Shown here in pieces: positions 21,801-30,246 of a stretch of DNA of 64,000 bases (positions within the stretch are counted from its first letter, which is position 1; every line of letters starts with the position of its first letter). The position numbers and the translations under genes are program-made. The notes below the pieces were generated by a model that saw nothing but the letters and a program-made list of their open reading frames with translations, had not been told where the DNA came from and did not search any database. This DNA is from Antedon mediterranea (lineage: Eukaryota > Echinodermata > Crinoidea > Comatulida > Antedonidae), in the NCBI RefSeq assembly GCF_964355755.1, contig NC_092672.1, positions 23,308,501-23,372,500 of the forward strand, given 5' to 3'.

Positions 21801-23661
21801 ACAACAATGTACACATTAGTAATCAACAGAAGATGTCCTCATATAGAAAAAAGATTGTGTAAGGCATTGGAACAGTTTAACCCAAGTGAGTTGAATAGAG
21901 TTACAGCTTGTTATCAATTGGAACAACCAACAATTTGGGATGTAACATTTTATTTAGAGAGCAAATCCAAATTGGTAGATGAATCAGAAAGAGAGAAGTT
22001 TGCTGAGCTGCTTGGACCAATCCCAAATAAAATAATGTGTAAGTCAATTTGAGAGATTTCTTACCTTAAATCCACAGATTGTAGGTCACCTAAATATTCT
22101 CCCACAATAACTGGCATCAAACCAAAATTTTAGAAAAGGGTAAAAATATATTGAGAATACATTGAGTTGCACCCTCAAACATAGAATGAATGCTGGACCA
22201 TTTGATGATGACCGTATGATACAAAATGATTTGTTGACACAGGTTAAGAACATGAAATAACAGGAATATTCACATCCTGACTTTTCTTTGTCACTAAGGT
22301 TCTTATACCGTTTACAACATTATAACGCTCTGTCTATACTATGAAACTTTTTGTGACAAAACAATGTGATGTGCAATTTTATGGACATGATGATGTCATA
22401 TCACTTCCATATTTGGGAACATCACTACCATAGTTGGGCACATCACTACCATATTTGGACACATCACACATTTTTGTCAAACTAATTTGATAGTGTAGAC
22501 ATAGCTTACAACTGCCATTTGAGCAGGCAAATACTGTTTTATTACTATTTGTGTTATTTATTCTTAATTATTTTATAGTAATGTTATTTATCATCATGTG
22601 TCCGGAAACTGTAAAAGGGGATTTTGTGCTAAAACAATTTATGTCATTGTGAGAAAGCTTGTTTAACTAAAGAAAGTGTATACCTTGTTTTAAACTTTCA
22701 TTGTGATAATTTTTAGGCAACAAAGAAGATGATAATTGAGGCAACACTGAATACACCATTACGGCAACACTGAAGACACTATTGAAGATGCCTTTGAAGA
22801 ACCACTGAGACACCATTGCGGCAATACTGACGACACTATTGATGATGCCACTGAGGAACCATTGAGGCACCACTGAGACACCATTGAGGCACCACTGAGA
22901 AACTATTGAAGATGCCATTGAGGAACCTTTGAGGCACCACTGAGACACCATTGAAGATGACATTGAGGAACCTTGAGGCACAACTGAGACACCATTGAGC
23001 ACCACTGAGCCACCATTAAGACACCATTGAGGCACCACTAACACACAATTGGGACATCACTGAGCCGCCATTGAAACACCACTGATACACCATTGAGGCA
23101 CCACTGACACACACTTGAGACATCACTGAGTCACCATTGAAACACAACTGAGCCACCATTAAGGCACCACTGATACACCGTGCACCAACCAAGTGAAGGC
23201 AAGTTACGAGTGGATAGAGATATAATAGAGTAATATTAAAATTATTGTCATAATGATAAACAAAATATGATAATGTAGAGGAAGTTGATGATAAAGATGA
23301 CATTGACGTTGAATAAATGTTTACTTTAGGACAGTATATGAATTATGATTTTTTTTTTATTAAATGGGAAGAATATTTCTGCCTCGTTAAATAGAACATG
23401 TACCCGTTCCAGTCCATAAATATTCATTATTTTGTATAATGTCTACTGAATGTAAACTGTAAATGTTAATTCATTCCTTAATTTTACAGCTTGTTCAAGA
23501 TCTCTTATTCATCTGTGGATAGGTGGAGAAGACTGGCAGTGCGATTTGGTATTCAATGGGATGTTATCAGTAATACCACAGGTAAAAACAGACATGATGA
23601 ATATGACATGTTGGAAGAGGTAGACAATGATCAAAGCATTAACACAATAGCGACGTGTTGA
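4993..23661 (+). CDS. Roc-COR protein with DED-like and death-domain-like C-terminus (16-exon gene)
   Basis: Sixteen exons join with matching phase: 4993-5009, 5492-5595, 6301-6414, 6841-6954, 7355-7521, 8236-8325, 8565-8723, 9145-9414, 10152-10337, 16429-16584, 16670-16951, 17144-17245, 18831-19047, 20586-20630, 21519-22036 and 23490-23661. The product is about 903 aa once one extra base is discounted. Order: a low-complexity N-terminus, a Roc-like GTPase domain with WDFGGQ, a COR-like region (YLHDIGEILFY), a Cys-containing module, a DED-like death fold, and a death domain (WRRLAVRFG). ROCO proteins are Ras-like switches tied to a COR dimerisation device; death-fold tails usually recruit apoptotic or immune adaptors. 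No Walker A motif is visible, so GTP binding is uncertain. No leucine-rich repeats, kinase or ankyrin repeats are seen. The gene resembles invertebrate ROCO-death proteins and is not an obvious DAPK1 or MFHAS1 orthologue. Confidence 0.82.
5036..5131 (+). repeat. SINE fragment, 3' part (family A copy 1)
   Basis: It matches the reverse complement of 5745-5820 (TCCCAAAGACTTGTAATAAG, GCATCTTGTGTAT). It lacks the tRNA-like head and sits in intron 1 of the Roc-COR gene. Confidence 0.65.
5492..5595 (+). CDS. Roc-COR gene exon 2
   Basis: Acceptor TTGTCAG and donor GTAAGT. It encodes about 34 residues beginning FNPLHIITDAM, with no recognised domain. It leaves one base over, matching the phase-1 start of the next exon. 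Confidence 0.65.
5740..5935 (-). repeat. tRNA-derived SINE (family A copy 2)
   Basis: On the minus strand it starts near 5935 with a tRNA-like head. TTGTGGCTTGGTGGTTATGA resembles an A box and GGGTTCAAGTCC is a B box. A unique body follows, ending at about 5740. There is no clover-leaf of a functional tRNA. It shares its body with 5036-5131 and its head with 40655-40805. Confidence 0.75.
6301..6414 (+). CDS. Roc-COR gene exon 3 (linker)
   Basis: Phase 1 on both sides, 38 codons, basic and Ser/Thr-rich (for example KSPRHTKGYTPRAG). Exons 3 and 4 have the same length (114 nt) and phase, so they may be an old exon duplication. This looks like a flexible N-terminal linker. Confidence 0.65.
6841..6954 (+). 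CDS. Roc-COR gene exon 4 (linker)
   Basis: Acceptor TTTTTCAG and donor GTAAAT, phase 1 to phase 1. It encodes a polar stretch rich in Ser, Thr, Lys and Glu (for example GASTSKQDAKFAETSTSS). The Roc P-loop would be expected near this point of the protein but is not seen. Confidence 0.65.
7355..7521 (+). CDS. Roc-COR gene exon 5: Roc G3 motif
   Basis: It encodes a basic stretch followed by NKFVMNIWDFGGQPIYH. WDFGGQ is the DxxGQ switch-II (G3) motif of Roc domains. The exon ends in phase 0 before GTAAAT. The preceding 25 residues align with nothing resembling a GxxxxGK[ST] loop. Confidence 0.85.
8236..8325 (+). CDS. Roc-COR gene exon 6: Roc core strand
   Basis: Thirty codons, phase 0 to 0. It encodes the hydrophobic beta strand IFMVSYAVVCVVFNMKEG, which in Roc domains follows switch II. 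Donor GTAAGT. Confidence 0.8.
8565..8723 (+). CDS. Roc-COR gene exon 7: Roc G4 region
   Basis: Fifty-three codons. LDFILFWIRSVF is followed by KIMLIGTHYESL. GTH occupies the place of the THxD-type G4 base-specificity motif of Roc domains, but the Asp is replaced by Glu two residues on. Donor GTACAT. Confidence 0.8.
9145..9414 (+). CDS. Roc-COR gene exon 8: end of Roc, linker to COR
   Basis: Ninety codons, phase 0. It begins with a helix (VKEIENILWKALEGK), then a strand and ENS at the G5 position, a helix rich in Ile/Leu, and a Lys/Glu-rich charged patch (RKKEKERKGEK) before the donor GTTAGA, which is weaker than the other donors. Confidence 0.75.
9797..9823. repeat. (AT)n microsatellite
   Basis: A run of about 13 AT dinucleotides inside intron 8 of the Roc-COR gene. 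Confidence 0.9.
10152..10337 (+). CDS. Roc-COR gene exon 9: COR domain
   Basis: Sixty-two codons, phase 0. LLDYLHDIGEILFYPDD is the classic N-terminal COR signature (LxxLHDxGxILY), followed by a helix around VDKFKTIITV. COR mediates dimerisation in ROCO proteins. A 6.1-kb intron follows. Confidence 0.85.
10576..10724. repeat. 73-bp tandem duplication with inverted ends
   Basis: Two copies start at 10576 and 10649. Each runs from CTATTAAAGAGGACACC to GGGATCCCTTTAATAG, so it has partly inverted ends typical of a small MITE derived from a Tc1/pogo-like transposon. The family is an inference. Confidence 0.6.
10725..13189. other. Intronic sequence, no exon seen
   Basis: This is part of the 6.1-kb intron 9 of the Roc-COR gene. 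There is a TAGGCCTA-rich patch at about 11.93-12.20 kb and generally AT-rich sequence. No coding or RNA gene was recognised. Confidence 0.5.
13190..13845 (-). mobile_element. 5'-truncated LINE fragment (CR1/jockey-like RT C-terminus)
   Basis: The minus-strand frame 13459-13845 encodes the end of an RT domain (NTKFLGIFIDDRL, LSYLNYGV, IQKQAVRIISGA, FRAHTHDLF). This matches the arrangement in the larger LINE at 35.3-38.7 kb ([33 protein letters not shown]). The 3' part continues to about 13190. It is dead by truncation and sits in intron 9. Confidence 0.8.
14264..14536 (+). other. Unexplained 90-codon ORF island of unusual composition
   Basis: Open from ATG 14264 to TAA 14536 on the plus strand, with overlapping minus-strand frames also open over the same bases. 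The DNA is richer in G+C than its surroundings, and the peptide has no recognised domain (it contains TLNKNGSVPLIGVFGNK). No splice sites tie it to the host gene. It may be part of an unknown mobile element; translation is not supported. Confidence 0.3.
15030..15240 (+). repeat. tRNA-derived SINE (family B)
   Basis: The head has GGGGTTCAATCCTGA (B box) preceded by an A-box-like stretch near GGAGCTGTATCATAGAGG. A unique body follows, ending in TAATAAAG. It cannot fold as a complete tRNA. It lies in intron 9. Confidence 0.55.
15800..16319 (-). mobile_element. LINE fragment with C-terminal zinc-binding motif
   Basis: The minus frame 16125-16319 encodes SLKFSSNSLPLEGRK and CLMCNCNEKETVYYF, a degenerate version of the RT-associated CxxC...H...C module seen at 19777-20277 and 58127-58384. 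It is truncated and decayed. The 3' limit is approximate. Confidence 0.55.
16429..16584 (+). CDS. Roc-COR gene exon 10: COR domain
   Basis: Fifty-two codons after TTTTTTAG. LWRNLNGGKLDERLLQHIW and the helix FFVSLMQTFGLMCE match the middle of COR domains, where a [LF]xxLMxxFxL helix is typical. Donor GTATTT. Confidence 0.82.
16670..16951 (+). CDS. Roc-COR gene exon 11: COR C-terminal part
   Basis: Ninety-four codons. It includes YVLSRLKPQ and the strand-rich FHDFDGYLPDDLFQRVAT, which matches the COR-B motif F.FDGYLP..LF.R. Donor GTAAAC. This is one of the best conserved parts of the protein. Confidence 0.87.
17144..17245 (+). CDS. Roc-COR gene exon 12
   Basis: Thirty-four codons, phase 0. 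It starts with a strand (TTIVRTKI) that probably ends the COR fold and continues into a Ser/Asp/Pro-rich loop. Confidence 0.75.
17580..17795 (+). repeat. tRNA-derived SINE with (ATT)n tail (family C)
   Basis: GAGTTCAAATCC resembles a B box near 17620. The 3' end reads AGGTGCTTTATAAATCCAGG and then an ATT repeat, a common invertebrate SINE/LINE terminus. It lies in an intron of the Roc-COR gene. Confidence 0.6.
18831..19047 (+). CDS. Roc-COR gene exon 13: helix plus Cys-containing module
   Basis: Acceptor TTTTCTAG, donor GTATAG, leaving one base. It encodes a helix (LNFLEEKLQVL) followed by KMYIRCACSN and a later LPCRSR. The CxC and later Cys could bind metal, but no known zinc motif is complete. 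Confidence 0.78.
19403..20583 (-). mobile_element. 5'-truncated LINE with (TTA)n tail and zf-RVT-like module
   Basis: The minus-strand frames 20395-20583 (IERLQLQMARFILKVFRNTP) and 19777-20277 (LKFKLRSNTLPLE, CCKLCNRNEEETIMHFLLTC) encode the C-terminus of a reverse-transcriptase protein with a CxxC-x7-H-x4-C zinc motif. The tail at 19403-19420 is a TTA run on the element strand. It is similar to 57350-58600, including the 3' terminal sequence. It inserted in intron 13 just upstream of candidate micro-exon 14. Confidence 0.8.
20586..20630 (+). CDS. Roc-COR gene candidate micro-exon 14
   Basis: Forty-five bases between ATTTTGCATAG and GTATAG. It keeps phase 1 on both sides and encodes DAPIAAHLAASSLGT. 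It abuts the truncated end of a LINE fragment (about 19403-20583). Inclusion or skipping would not alter the frame, so it may be alternative or chance. Confidence 0.4.
20622..20690. repeat. 34-bp tandem duplication at a splice donor
   Basis: ATTAGGGACAGGTATAGGTG followed by AGTAACATTAGATC occurs twice, and a third copy is begun. It duplicates the 3' edge of candidate micro-exon 14 together with its GTATAG donor. Confidence 0.75.
20700..21510. other. Intronic sequence, nothing recognised
   Basis: AT-rich intron between candidate exon 14 and exon 15 of the Roc-COR gene. No coding, RNA or repeat family was recognised. Confidence 0.5.
21519..22036 (+). CDS. Roc-COR gene exon 15: DED-like death-fold region, one frame break
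   Basis: Phase-1 start after TATTACAG. The first part (to about 21800) encodes a helical stretch with FLFLRCC, NDYFNELADKGKI and LLLEVATL, resembling a death effector domain. At the A6 run near 21848 the frame shifts by one extra base. The continuing frame encodes another helical region (LCKALEQFNPSELNR, WDVTFYLESKS) that may be a second DED. Two donors exist: GTAAGT at 22039 is stronger, but GTGTAA at 22037 keeps the death-domain frame of the next exon. Confidence 0.65.
22730..23190. repeat. Degenerate short-period repeat (CACCATTGAGGCACCACTGA type)
   Basis: About 460 bp built from variants of ACCATTGAGG, CACCACTGAG and ACACC with a roughly 12-24 bp period. It creates long but meaningless minus-strand frames. 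It lies in the intron between exons 15 and 16. Confidence 0.85.
23490..23661 (+). CDS. Roc-COR gene last exon 16: death domain
   Basis: After ATTTTACAG it encodes SVDRWRRLAVRFGIQWDVI, the W..LA..[LF]G signature of helix 2-3 of death domains, then YDMLEEV. The frame ends at TGA 23659-23661. One base out of frame, from about 23628, the DNA continues with a degenerate copy of the repeat unit encoding the last death-domain helix. The native C-terminus may therefore be frame-disrupted or reached by another splice. Confidence 0.6.
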
Positions 23662-25025
23662 TTTAGCTGATAGCTGGCAGCATGCAGCAGAATATCAACT
23701 ACCTACAATGGTCAAGGCATTAACACAACAGGGATGTGTTCATTTAGCTGATAGCTGGCAGCATAAAGCAGAACATTAACTACCTACAATGGTCAAGGCA
23801 TTAACACAACAGGGACGTGTTGATATAGCTGATAGCTGGCAACATGCAGCAGCACATCAACTATCTACAATGGTCAAGGCATTAACACAACAGGGATGTG
23901 TTGATATAGCTGATAGCTGGCAATATGCAGCAGCACATCAACTACCTACAATGGTCAAGGCATTAACACAACAGGGACGTGTTGATATAGCTGATAGCTG
24001 GCAACATGCAGCAGAACATCAACTACATACAATGGTCAAGGCATTAACACAACAGGGACGTGTTGATATAGCTGATAGCTGGCAAGATGCAGCAGCACAT
24101 CAACTACCTACAATGGTCAAGGCATTAACACAACAAGGACGTGTTGATATAGCTGATAGCTGGCAAGATGCAGCAGCACATCAACTACCTACAATGGTCA
24201 AGGCATTAACACAACAGGGATGTGTTGAGATAGCTGATAGCTGACAAGATGCAGCAGCACATCAACTACCTACAATGGTCAAGGCATTAACACAACAGGG
24301 ATGTGTTGATATAGCTGATAGCTGGCAAGATGCAGCAGCACATCAACTACCTACAATGGTCAAGGCATTTAAACACAACAGGGACGTGTTGATATAGCTG
24401 ATAGCTGGCAACATGCAGCAGAACATCAACTACATACAATGGTCAAGGCATTAACACAACAGGGACGTGTTGGTATAGCTGATAGCTGGCAAGATGCAGC
24501 AGCACATCAACTACCTACAATGGTCAAGGCATTAACACAACAGGGACGTGTTGATATAGCTGATGATAGCTGGCAAGATGCAACAGCACATCAACTTCCT
24601 ACAATGGTCAAGGCATTAACACACAGGGATGTGTTGAGATAGCTGATAGCTGGCAAAATGCAGCAGTACATCAACTACCTACAATGGTCAAGGCATTTAA
24701 ACACAACAGGGACGTGTTGATATTGCTGATAGCTGGCAACAAGCAGCAGAACATCAACTACATACAATGGTCAAGGCATTAACACAACAGGGACGTGTTG
24801 ATATAGCTGATAGCTGGCAAGATGCAGCAGCTCATCAACTACCTACAATGGTCAAGGCATTAACACAACAGGGACGTGTTGATATAGCTGATAGCTGTCA
24901 AGATACAGCAGCACATCAACTACCTACAATGGTCAAGGCATTAAAACACAACAGGGACGTGTTGATATAGCTGATAGCTGGCAACATGCAGCAGCACATA
25001 CAATGGTCAAGGCATTTAAACACAA
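23625..25025 (+). repeat. 81-bp coding-derived minisatellite (about 18 copies)
   Basis: The unit is 27 codons, for example MVKALTQQGRVDIADSW then about ten residues (AAAHQLPT type). MVKAL..QGR.DIAD has the pattern of the last helix of a death domain, and the array starts inside the last exon of the death-domain gene. Runs such as 23789-24244 stay open for more than five units; others are broken by small indels or stops. The simplest reading is expansion of the exon encoding helix 6. Whether any copy is spliced into the mRNA is unknown. Confidence 0.9.
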
Positions 25026-25029
25026 CAGG

Positions 25030-28000
25030 CTTTAAAATAACAGGGACATGTTGATTTTATAGCTGATAAATCATTGTTTATTTTGATTTCTTGACACATG
25101 AAACTGACTGCCAATGCTGTATAGTGTGCATAACCATCAATATTATGATTATCAATATTATTATTATGATTAAAAGGGGCGCTTGATATATAATATAATA
25201 CAGTAACAATGGAGATTATAAAACCACACTTCTAAAATAATTTTTAATCAAAAGATAATTTTAACTATTAACTGGTGCGTGTGAGTTGTGTACTCTCTCT
25301 ATACCAAAAACAAGATCAGCAATGCATCTTGGGGTTTATAGTGGGCCGCCAAAATTTAAAAAATTATTAGAATCGCATTTTAAACTGTTTAAGGATGACA
25401 AAAGGTATCTCAATAGGACCGTATAGAATTTATTTTTACATTAAATGTAGTTTGTGACCTTAGATTTGATCTAAAAAACGTAGGGAATGGGACTTTATAA
25501 TGTAATTGACTATTGTAGGACTTGCTGTAACTGCAGTTTTTTTTTTGTATATAAGATGAGTCTTAGTAATTTGTGTTTTAGTGGCTATGGCTAGTTTTAG
25601 TGGCTATGGCTAGTTTTAGTGGCGTACATGGTAAACCCACTGTGTATTGATTAGCAAAAACATTAACATTCAGAATTAAATTTAAATGTTTCATTGGTAT
25701 AGCTTTATTCAATATTTTTTATTATTGACCTGACTAAACTTTTAAACTTATCTTGTAAAGATAAATTAAAATGTTGGTGTTCTATGTATTAATCACTGCC
25801 GATGATTTAGAAAGGTTTAATAAGCTCTCTAAACAAACTTGCTAACAGTACATTTACTAAAGCCAAATTAGTAGAGTTAGAGTTACTGCAAATACATATT
25901 TCATATTCTATTTTAATAAATGATATACAATCTTTTTTGTATTGTATTTTTGTTGTCTTTTAAATCTCAACGTGAGTCACAAGTAAACTCATTATATAAT
26001 GTTAAGGTAAATTGGTTGGTTTCAACATAGGCAATTGACTATGGTACCAAAATAATAAATGATGTTTGTTATTATTATGGTATCTCTGAATTTAGTAAAT
26101 GACTTGGCTATTGACTTGCCTAATGCAAATGAGATCATTTGTAGAAATTAGACTTACAGAATTTGATTAATGGCCAATATCACCTTTTTATGATTGACAG
26201 ACTTACTAAACAGGACGAAAGGTATGGAGATGGGATCATTCACTGTATAACAGCAATTATATAAATCTCTACCATATTTTCGACCCCTGGTGTGTAATTT
26301 TTCAATATCAAATTGACTAATGGTTGCCAAGGTATCAAATTGACTAATGGTTGCCAAGGTACGGGACATATTTTTAGTATAGTATCATTATGTCTATAAT
26401 TATATTTTGTATTAGAAAACTTTTGTCTAATTTTTATTTTGTTTACTTGCATGTTTGTGGAAATACAATTTTTTTTAAAGAATAAAAAACCTGACATAGT
26501 TCATATTTTGACACACCACCTGATTATGCAAATTATGTATTACATTCTCTTTTGGTTGGCATAGCTTAATAGTGTTTATCCTTAAAATTCAGGAAAGTGG
26601 CATAGCCTATCATGTGCGGCCCATCAATAAACACCAGTGTGACAAATGTTTTGGAGGAGATATGTAAAATACGCGAATAATTTAGTAGCATTAATATATA
26701 GATTGCTTTATACATTGATACCAAAAATTATGAGCATGGAAAACTGCACTTACAGATATTTGTGTCCCTACCCCAAAATTGTCCAAAACTGTGGAGATGA
26801 TTGGAATAATTAGAAATGCGTTAAAATCCCACCTTTCATATTCCGTTATGGTAATTACTTTATTCCTATATACCATTTACTATTATTTACTAATTTGATT
26901 TTAGTTACTTTTTGTTTTTGTTCAGGCACTTTCAACACAAGCTTTTGCTTTTTAGAAATGGTGCCTCCTTCATGATATTGTTTTATTCATTTTAAAGATG
27001 AGAAAAAAAATTGTATTGTTTTAACTATCTTTCTTCATGAATTTTGTATTATATTATTTATTTTGTATATTATGAAGGAATTAATTGTTACTATGAAAAA
27101 AAATATGTAATGTTAACATTGATTTTTGTGTTCACTGGATATAGATGACAAAATATGTACATAGTGTAGACCTCTCATATCCCATGTACTGTATTTTGTT
27201 GCTTGTAACCCGTTTTTCCCTTCACTTCATCAATGCTCAAACTTGTGGCCATGTCAAGAACTTATAATCACAAGATGATTCCTGATTCCTGATTCTTGTT
27301 AATCTTCCTCTGGCCAACAGAATAGACCACTTTCATTAGACTAGTGTGCAAGGCTATCAAACAACTTGATAGCATTGGTCTGTGTCCCTTCTTTAAAGTT
27401 GTCTTTTCTATAAATATATTGGGTTGGATGGAACAACTCAGTCACAATGTACTTCATCGAAGTGAAAATCTAAATTTGTGAACTATGATCTAATCGGATG
27501 CTATAAAGGATATTACTTTTATAATTTACAGTCCCTTTCTTTTTTATACAAAAAAAATAGAATAAAAGAATACTAAAATCAAACATTGAAAAGTCATTTT
27601 GTAGTTTTAATCAGGTTATTTAAAAAATAATGAATTAGCTTATAAAAATGTTATTAGGTTAAATAATTTTTCGTTTCCATCAATTTTTTTGTCAAACTAG
27701 TGTAACATTATAAAATAAAAAAAAATATGTGGTGATCATTTAAGCATTTGACCTTTAACATTGTATCTACAGAAGAAAGCACAGATAAAATGTTATTTTA
27801 AAGCTTTAAGGCCACATTTATATTTGTACCTAATACATTCTTATTCAAAATACTCAAGTTTAAGATATAAAATAATTGTATATAGTGTATTAATTGACCT
27901 TTGACCTAGACTCCAAAGGCAAAATTAAATTAGTTATTCTGAATTTTAAGAATAATGTTTGTATGTGTTTAAAACATTCTTTACAAAAACTTAGTGGTTA

Positions 28001-29380
28001 AAGAGATAATTAGAGAAAACTTAGTGGTTAAAGAGATAATTAGAGAAAAAGTTTTCAAAAATAAGTAGTTAACAGTAGAAATTTTAATTTTTGTTAGATG
28101 GACATACACAGTGGTTCGTACACTCCATGATTCAATCACTTTTATGTCGGTTCGGTGGGGTTTTCTATGTTTTTTTGGAGGTTTCCAGGGGTTTGCGGGG
28201 GTTTAGCAATACCCTGTTTTTCCCGCCAAATTGGACGCCATATTGGATTCTGGCATGATTAGGGAAAAGTTTTCAAATGGCAGCCATTTTGAATTTATGG
28301 AAAACAAGTAATTACTAATACACAACCCAGGGTATAGATACTAATATCTATATATGCCTATATTAACAGCAACAAAAAACATTTTGGACTGAAAAAGCTA
28401 TACAACCTATTTCTATATTACAAATAACATGAGAAGATGCAAATTTCAACTATTATTTTGAAACACTACACAGAAATGACATGATGCCCCACGATAATTT
28501 AAATGGAAACAGCAAGAGCAACCTTTCAACCAACCATGCCTGCACCATGGTTGCCTTTAAAGCGTTACCATCAGAGTTACAGCTCTTTGAAAAACATACA
28601 CAAATTCCCATGTATGAAATTCCTGAAGAAAAACACCCATAAGAAAAATAATGGTATTTTCTAAATTCAATAATTGATTTACGTAAATTTTTGTTTTACA
28701 TTAGAGCAAGATTGGTACAAAAAGATTTCACAAAAACAATTCACATATTCTGTGCCATATCTAAATAAGGACAAAATTCACATGCCAAAATCACACCTTT
28801 TACCATGGCAACCATTAATTTTTTTTCAAAAATATTTCAGTTTTGTTATATTTACCTAAAGTGTGAATAATTACCAAAGTATGACGAAAATTCATTTTTT
28901 GGCATTTGGCCACATTATGTTGATATTTGTAGTCAACCGCTCTTAAGACTTAGAAGATGTGCTTACATCCTCAAAAATGCACTCTCGTAGACGTCATTTT
29001 AGATTTGACCAACAATTCTCCAATCAAATGACAAGAATTCGAGTAACTGACCGGCACACAAAAAATTTCTATTGTTTCGGGACTGAAAGAAACCGAATGC
29101 AACTTTAAATCATGTCACACGTCATGACACCATTCCAATGGAATGGTGTCGGGAACACACACACAAAGTTTGAATCCCAAATGATCCTAAATGCATGGGA
29201 CATAAAAATCACAAACTTAAATCATATTTCTGAGAATTATTTTTATTTACTGAAATTATGTTGTTAGTTTTACATGATTTGTTTATAATAAAATTTAAAA
29301 TTTGGATTTCATATTCATTTACATGAAACTTACTCATGCGTGAAAACCAAATCAAAGCTGAAAGAGCTCCACAAACACTC
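25030..29380. other. Gene-poor stretch between the Roc-COR and MYO19 genes
   Basis: No exon with coding character was found on either strand. It holds the dispersed repeat at 25312-25497 and short direct duplications at about 26306-26360 (TTGACTAATGGTTGCCAAGG twice). Patches at 28.1-28.3 kb contain AAATGGCAGCCATTTT-like words that recur at 14.0 kb. Confidence 0.5.
25312..25497 (+). repeat. Dispersed repeat, copy 2 of 2
   Basis: Similar to 195-388 in the same orientation, including GATCTAAAAAACGTAGGGA at the 3' side. Confidence 0.6.
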
Positions 29381-29604
29381 TGAATTCTTACAGTGTAATG
29401 GATGTTAAGTTTTGTAATTTTACAACAATTGTATTATTGTTTGTATTGTGAATACAAACTTGTACGACAGCACACGCATGTAAAAATTGAATTGTGTCAA
29501 TATTCAATTTTCTTTCAACATATACAGTAGACAATTTGCGGCATTTGACACAACCTTGATACTGGTGGTAGTTATTAACATACTTAATCCTGACATGAAC
29601 TGTA

Positions 29605-30246
29605 TTATAACCTAACTGGACCATGATACAGCAAACCAAGTAACACAATACCAAAAGCTATATCAATGGCAGGAGTTGTTGTAACTTGCACAAACTTGTT
29701 ATTGATGGTAGTAGTTCCTTGATTTACAGGCTCCTCTTCAACACGTCTACCATTCTGGTGCTCACTAACTATTGGTTTATGTGTAGCACATTGTTCATCT
29801 GAGCTCTTCTTTTGAGATATTTCATCCCCATCTTTCTTTTGTTCAATGTATACTATGCCTATTGTATTTTCCTCACTTCTACCACTATTACAGTTCAGGT
29901 TACCATTTTCATGAAATTGTATTCTAGAATTGTTATTTACATTTTCTGGTTCTTCAATTTCATTGATGCTTTTATCGGTAAACTTATCTCTCTTGTCTTG
30001 ATCTTCAACTTCTTTACTGGTAAACTTATCTCTCTTGTCTTGATCTTCAACTTCTTTACTGGTAAACTTATCTCTCTTGTCTTGATCTTCAACTTCTTTG
30101 GTGCCATTGCTTGAACTAATCACCAACAGGTTACGGTCATGAGGTTCATTATCCAATGATACTGCTGACAGTATACCTTCTGTTAATATGCTATTGTTTT
30201 GTTGCGATTGTTTATCATTGCATTCTTGCACATCAGAATCAGCAAA
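29605..30246 (-). CDS. MYO19: MYO19 last exon 21: tail
   Basis: It encodes 213 residues after TTTTACCAG. The tail is polar and acidic and contains three near-identical copies of a 14-residue unit [14 protein letters not shown] (about 30000-30105). It ends with the hydrophobic [17 protein letters not shown] just before TAA. In vertebrates the tail is the mitochondrial outer-membrane attachment domain, so a membrane role for the hydrophobic end is plausible. The sequence is otherwise poorly conserved and much of it is low complexity. Confidence 0.8.
   Translation of the reverse strand, partial: FADSDVQECNDKQSQQNNSILTEGILSAVSLDNEPHDRNLLVISSSNGTKEVEDQDKRDKFTSKEVEDQDKRDKFTSKEVEDQDKRDKFTDKSINEIEEPENVNNNSRIQFHENGNLNCNSGRSEENTIGIVYIEQKKDGDEISQKKSSDEQCATHKPIVSEHQNGRRVEEEPVNQGTTTINNKFVQVTTTPAIDIAFGIVLLGLLYHGPVRL

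Noticed and set aside
22667-23303. Minus-strand frames of 95-125 codons rich in Ser, Val, Gln, Trp
   Set aside because: They are read-through of the CACCATTGAGG-type degenerate repeat; composition is periodic, with no domain or splice support.
29388-29654. 88-codon minus-strand frame overlapping the end of MYO19 in another frame, as a possible C-terminal extension
   Set aside because: The main frame ends naturally at TAA 29605 after a hydrophobic segment. No donor or frameshift evidence links it.
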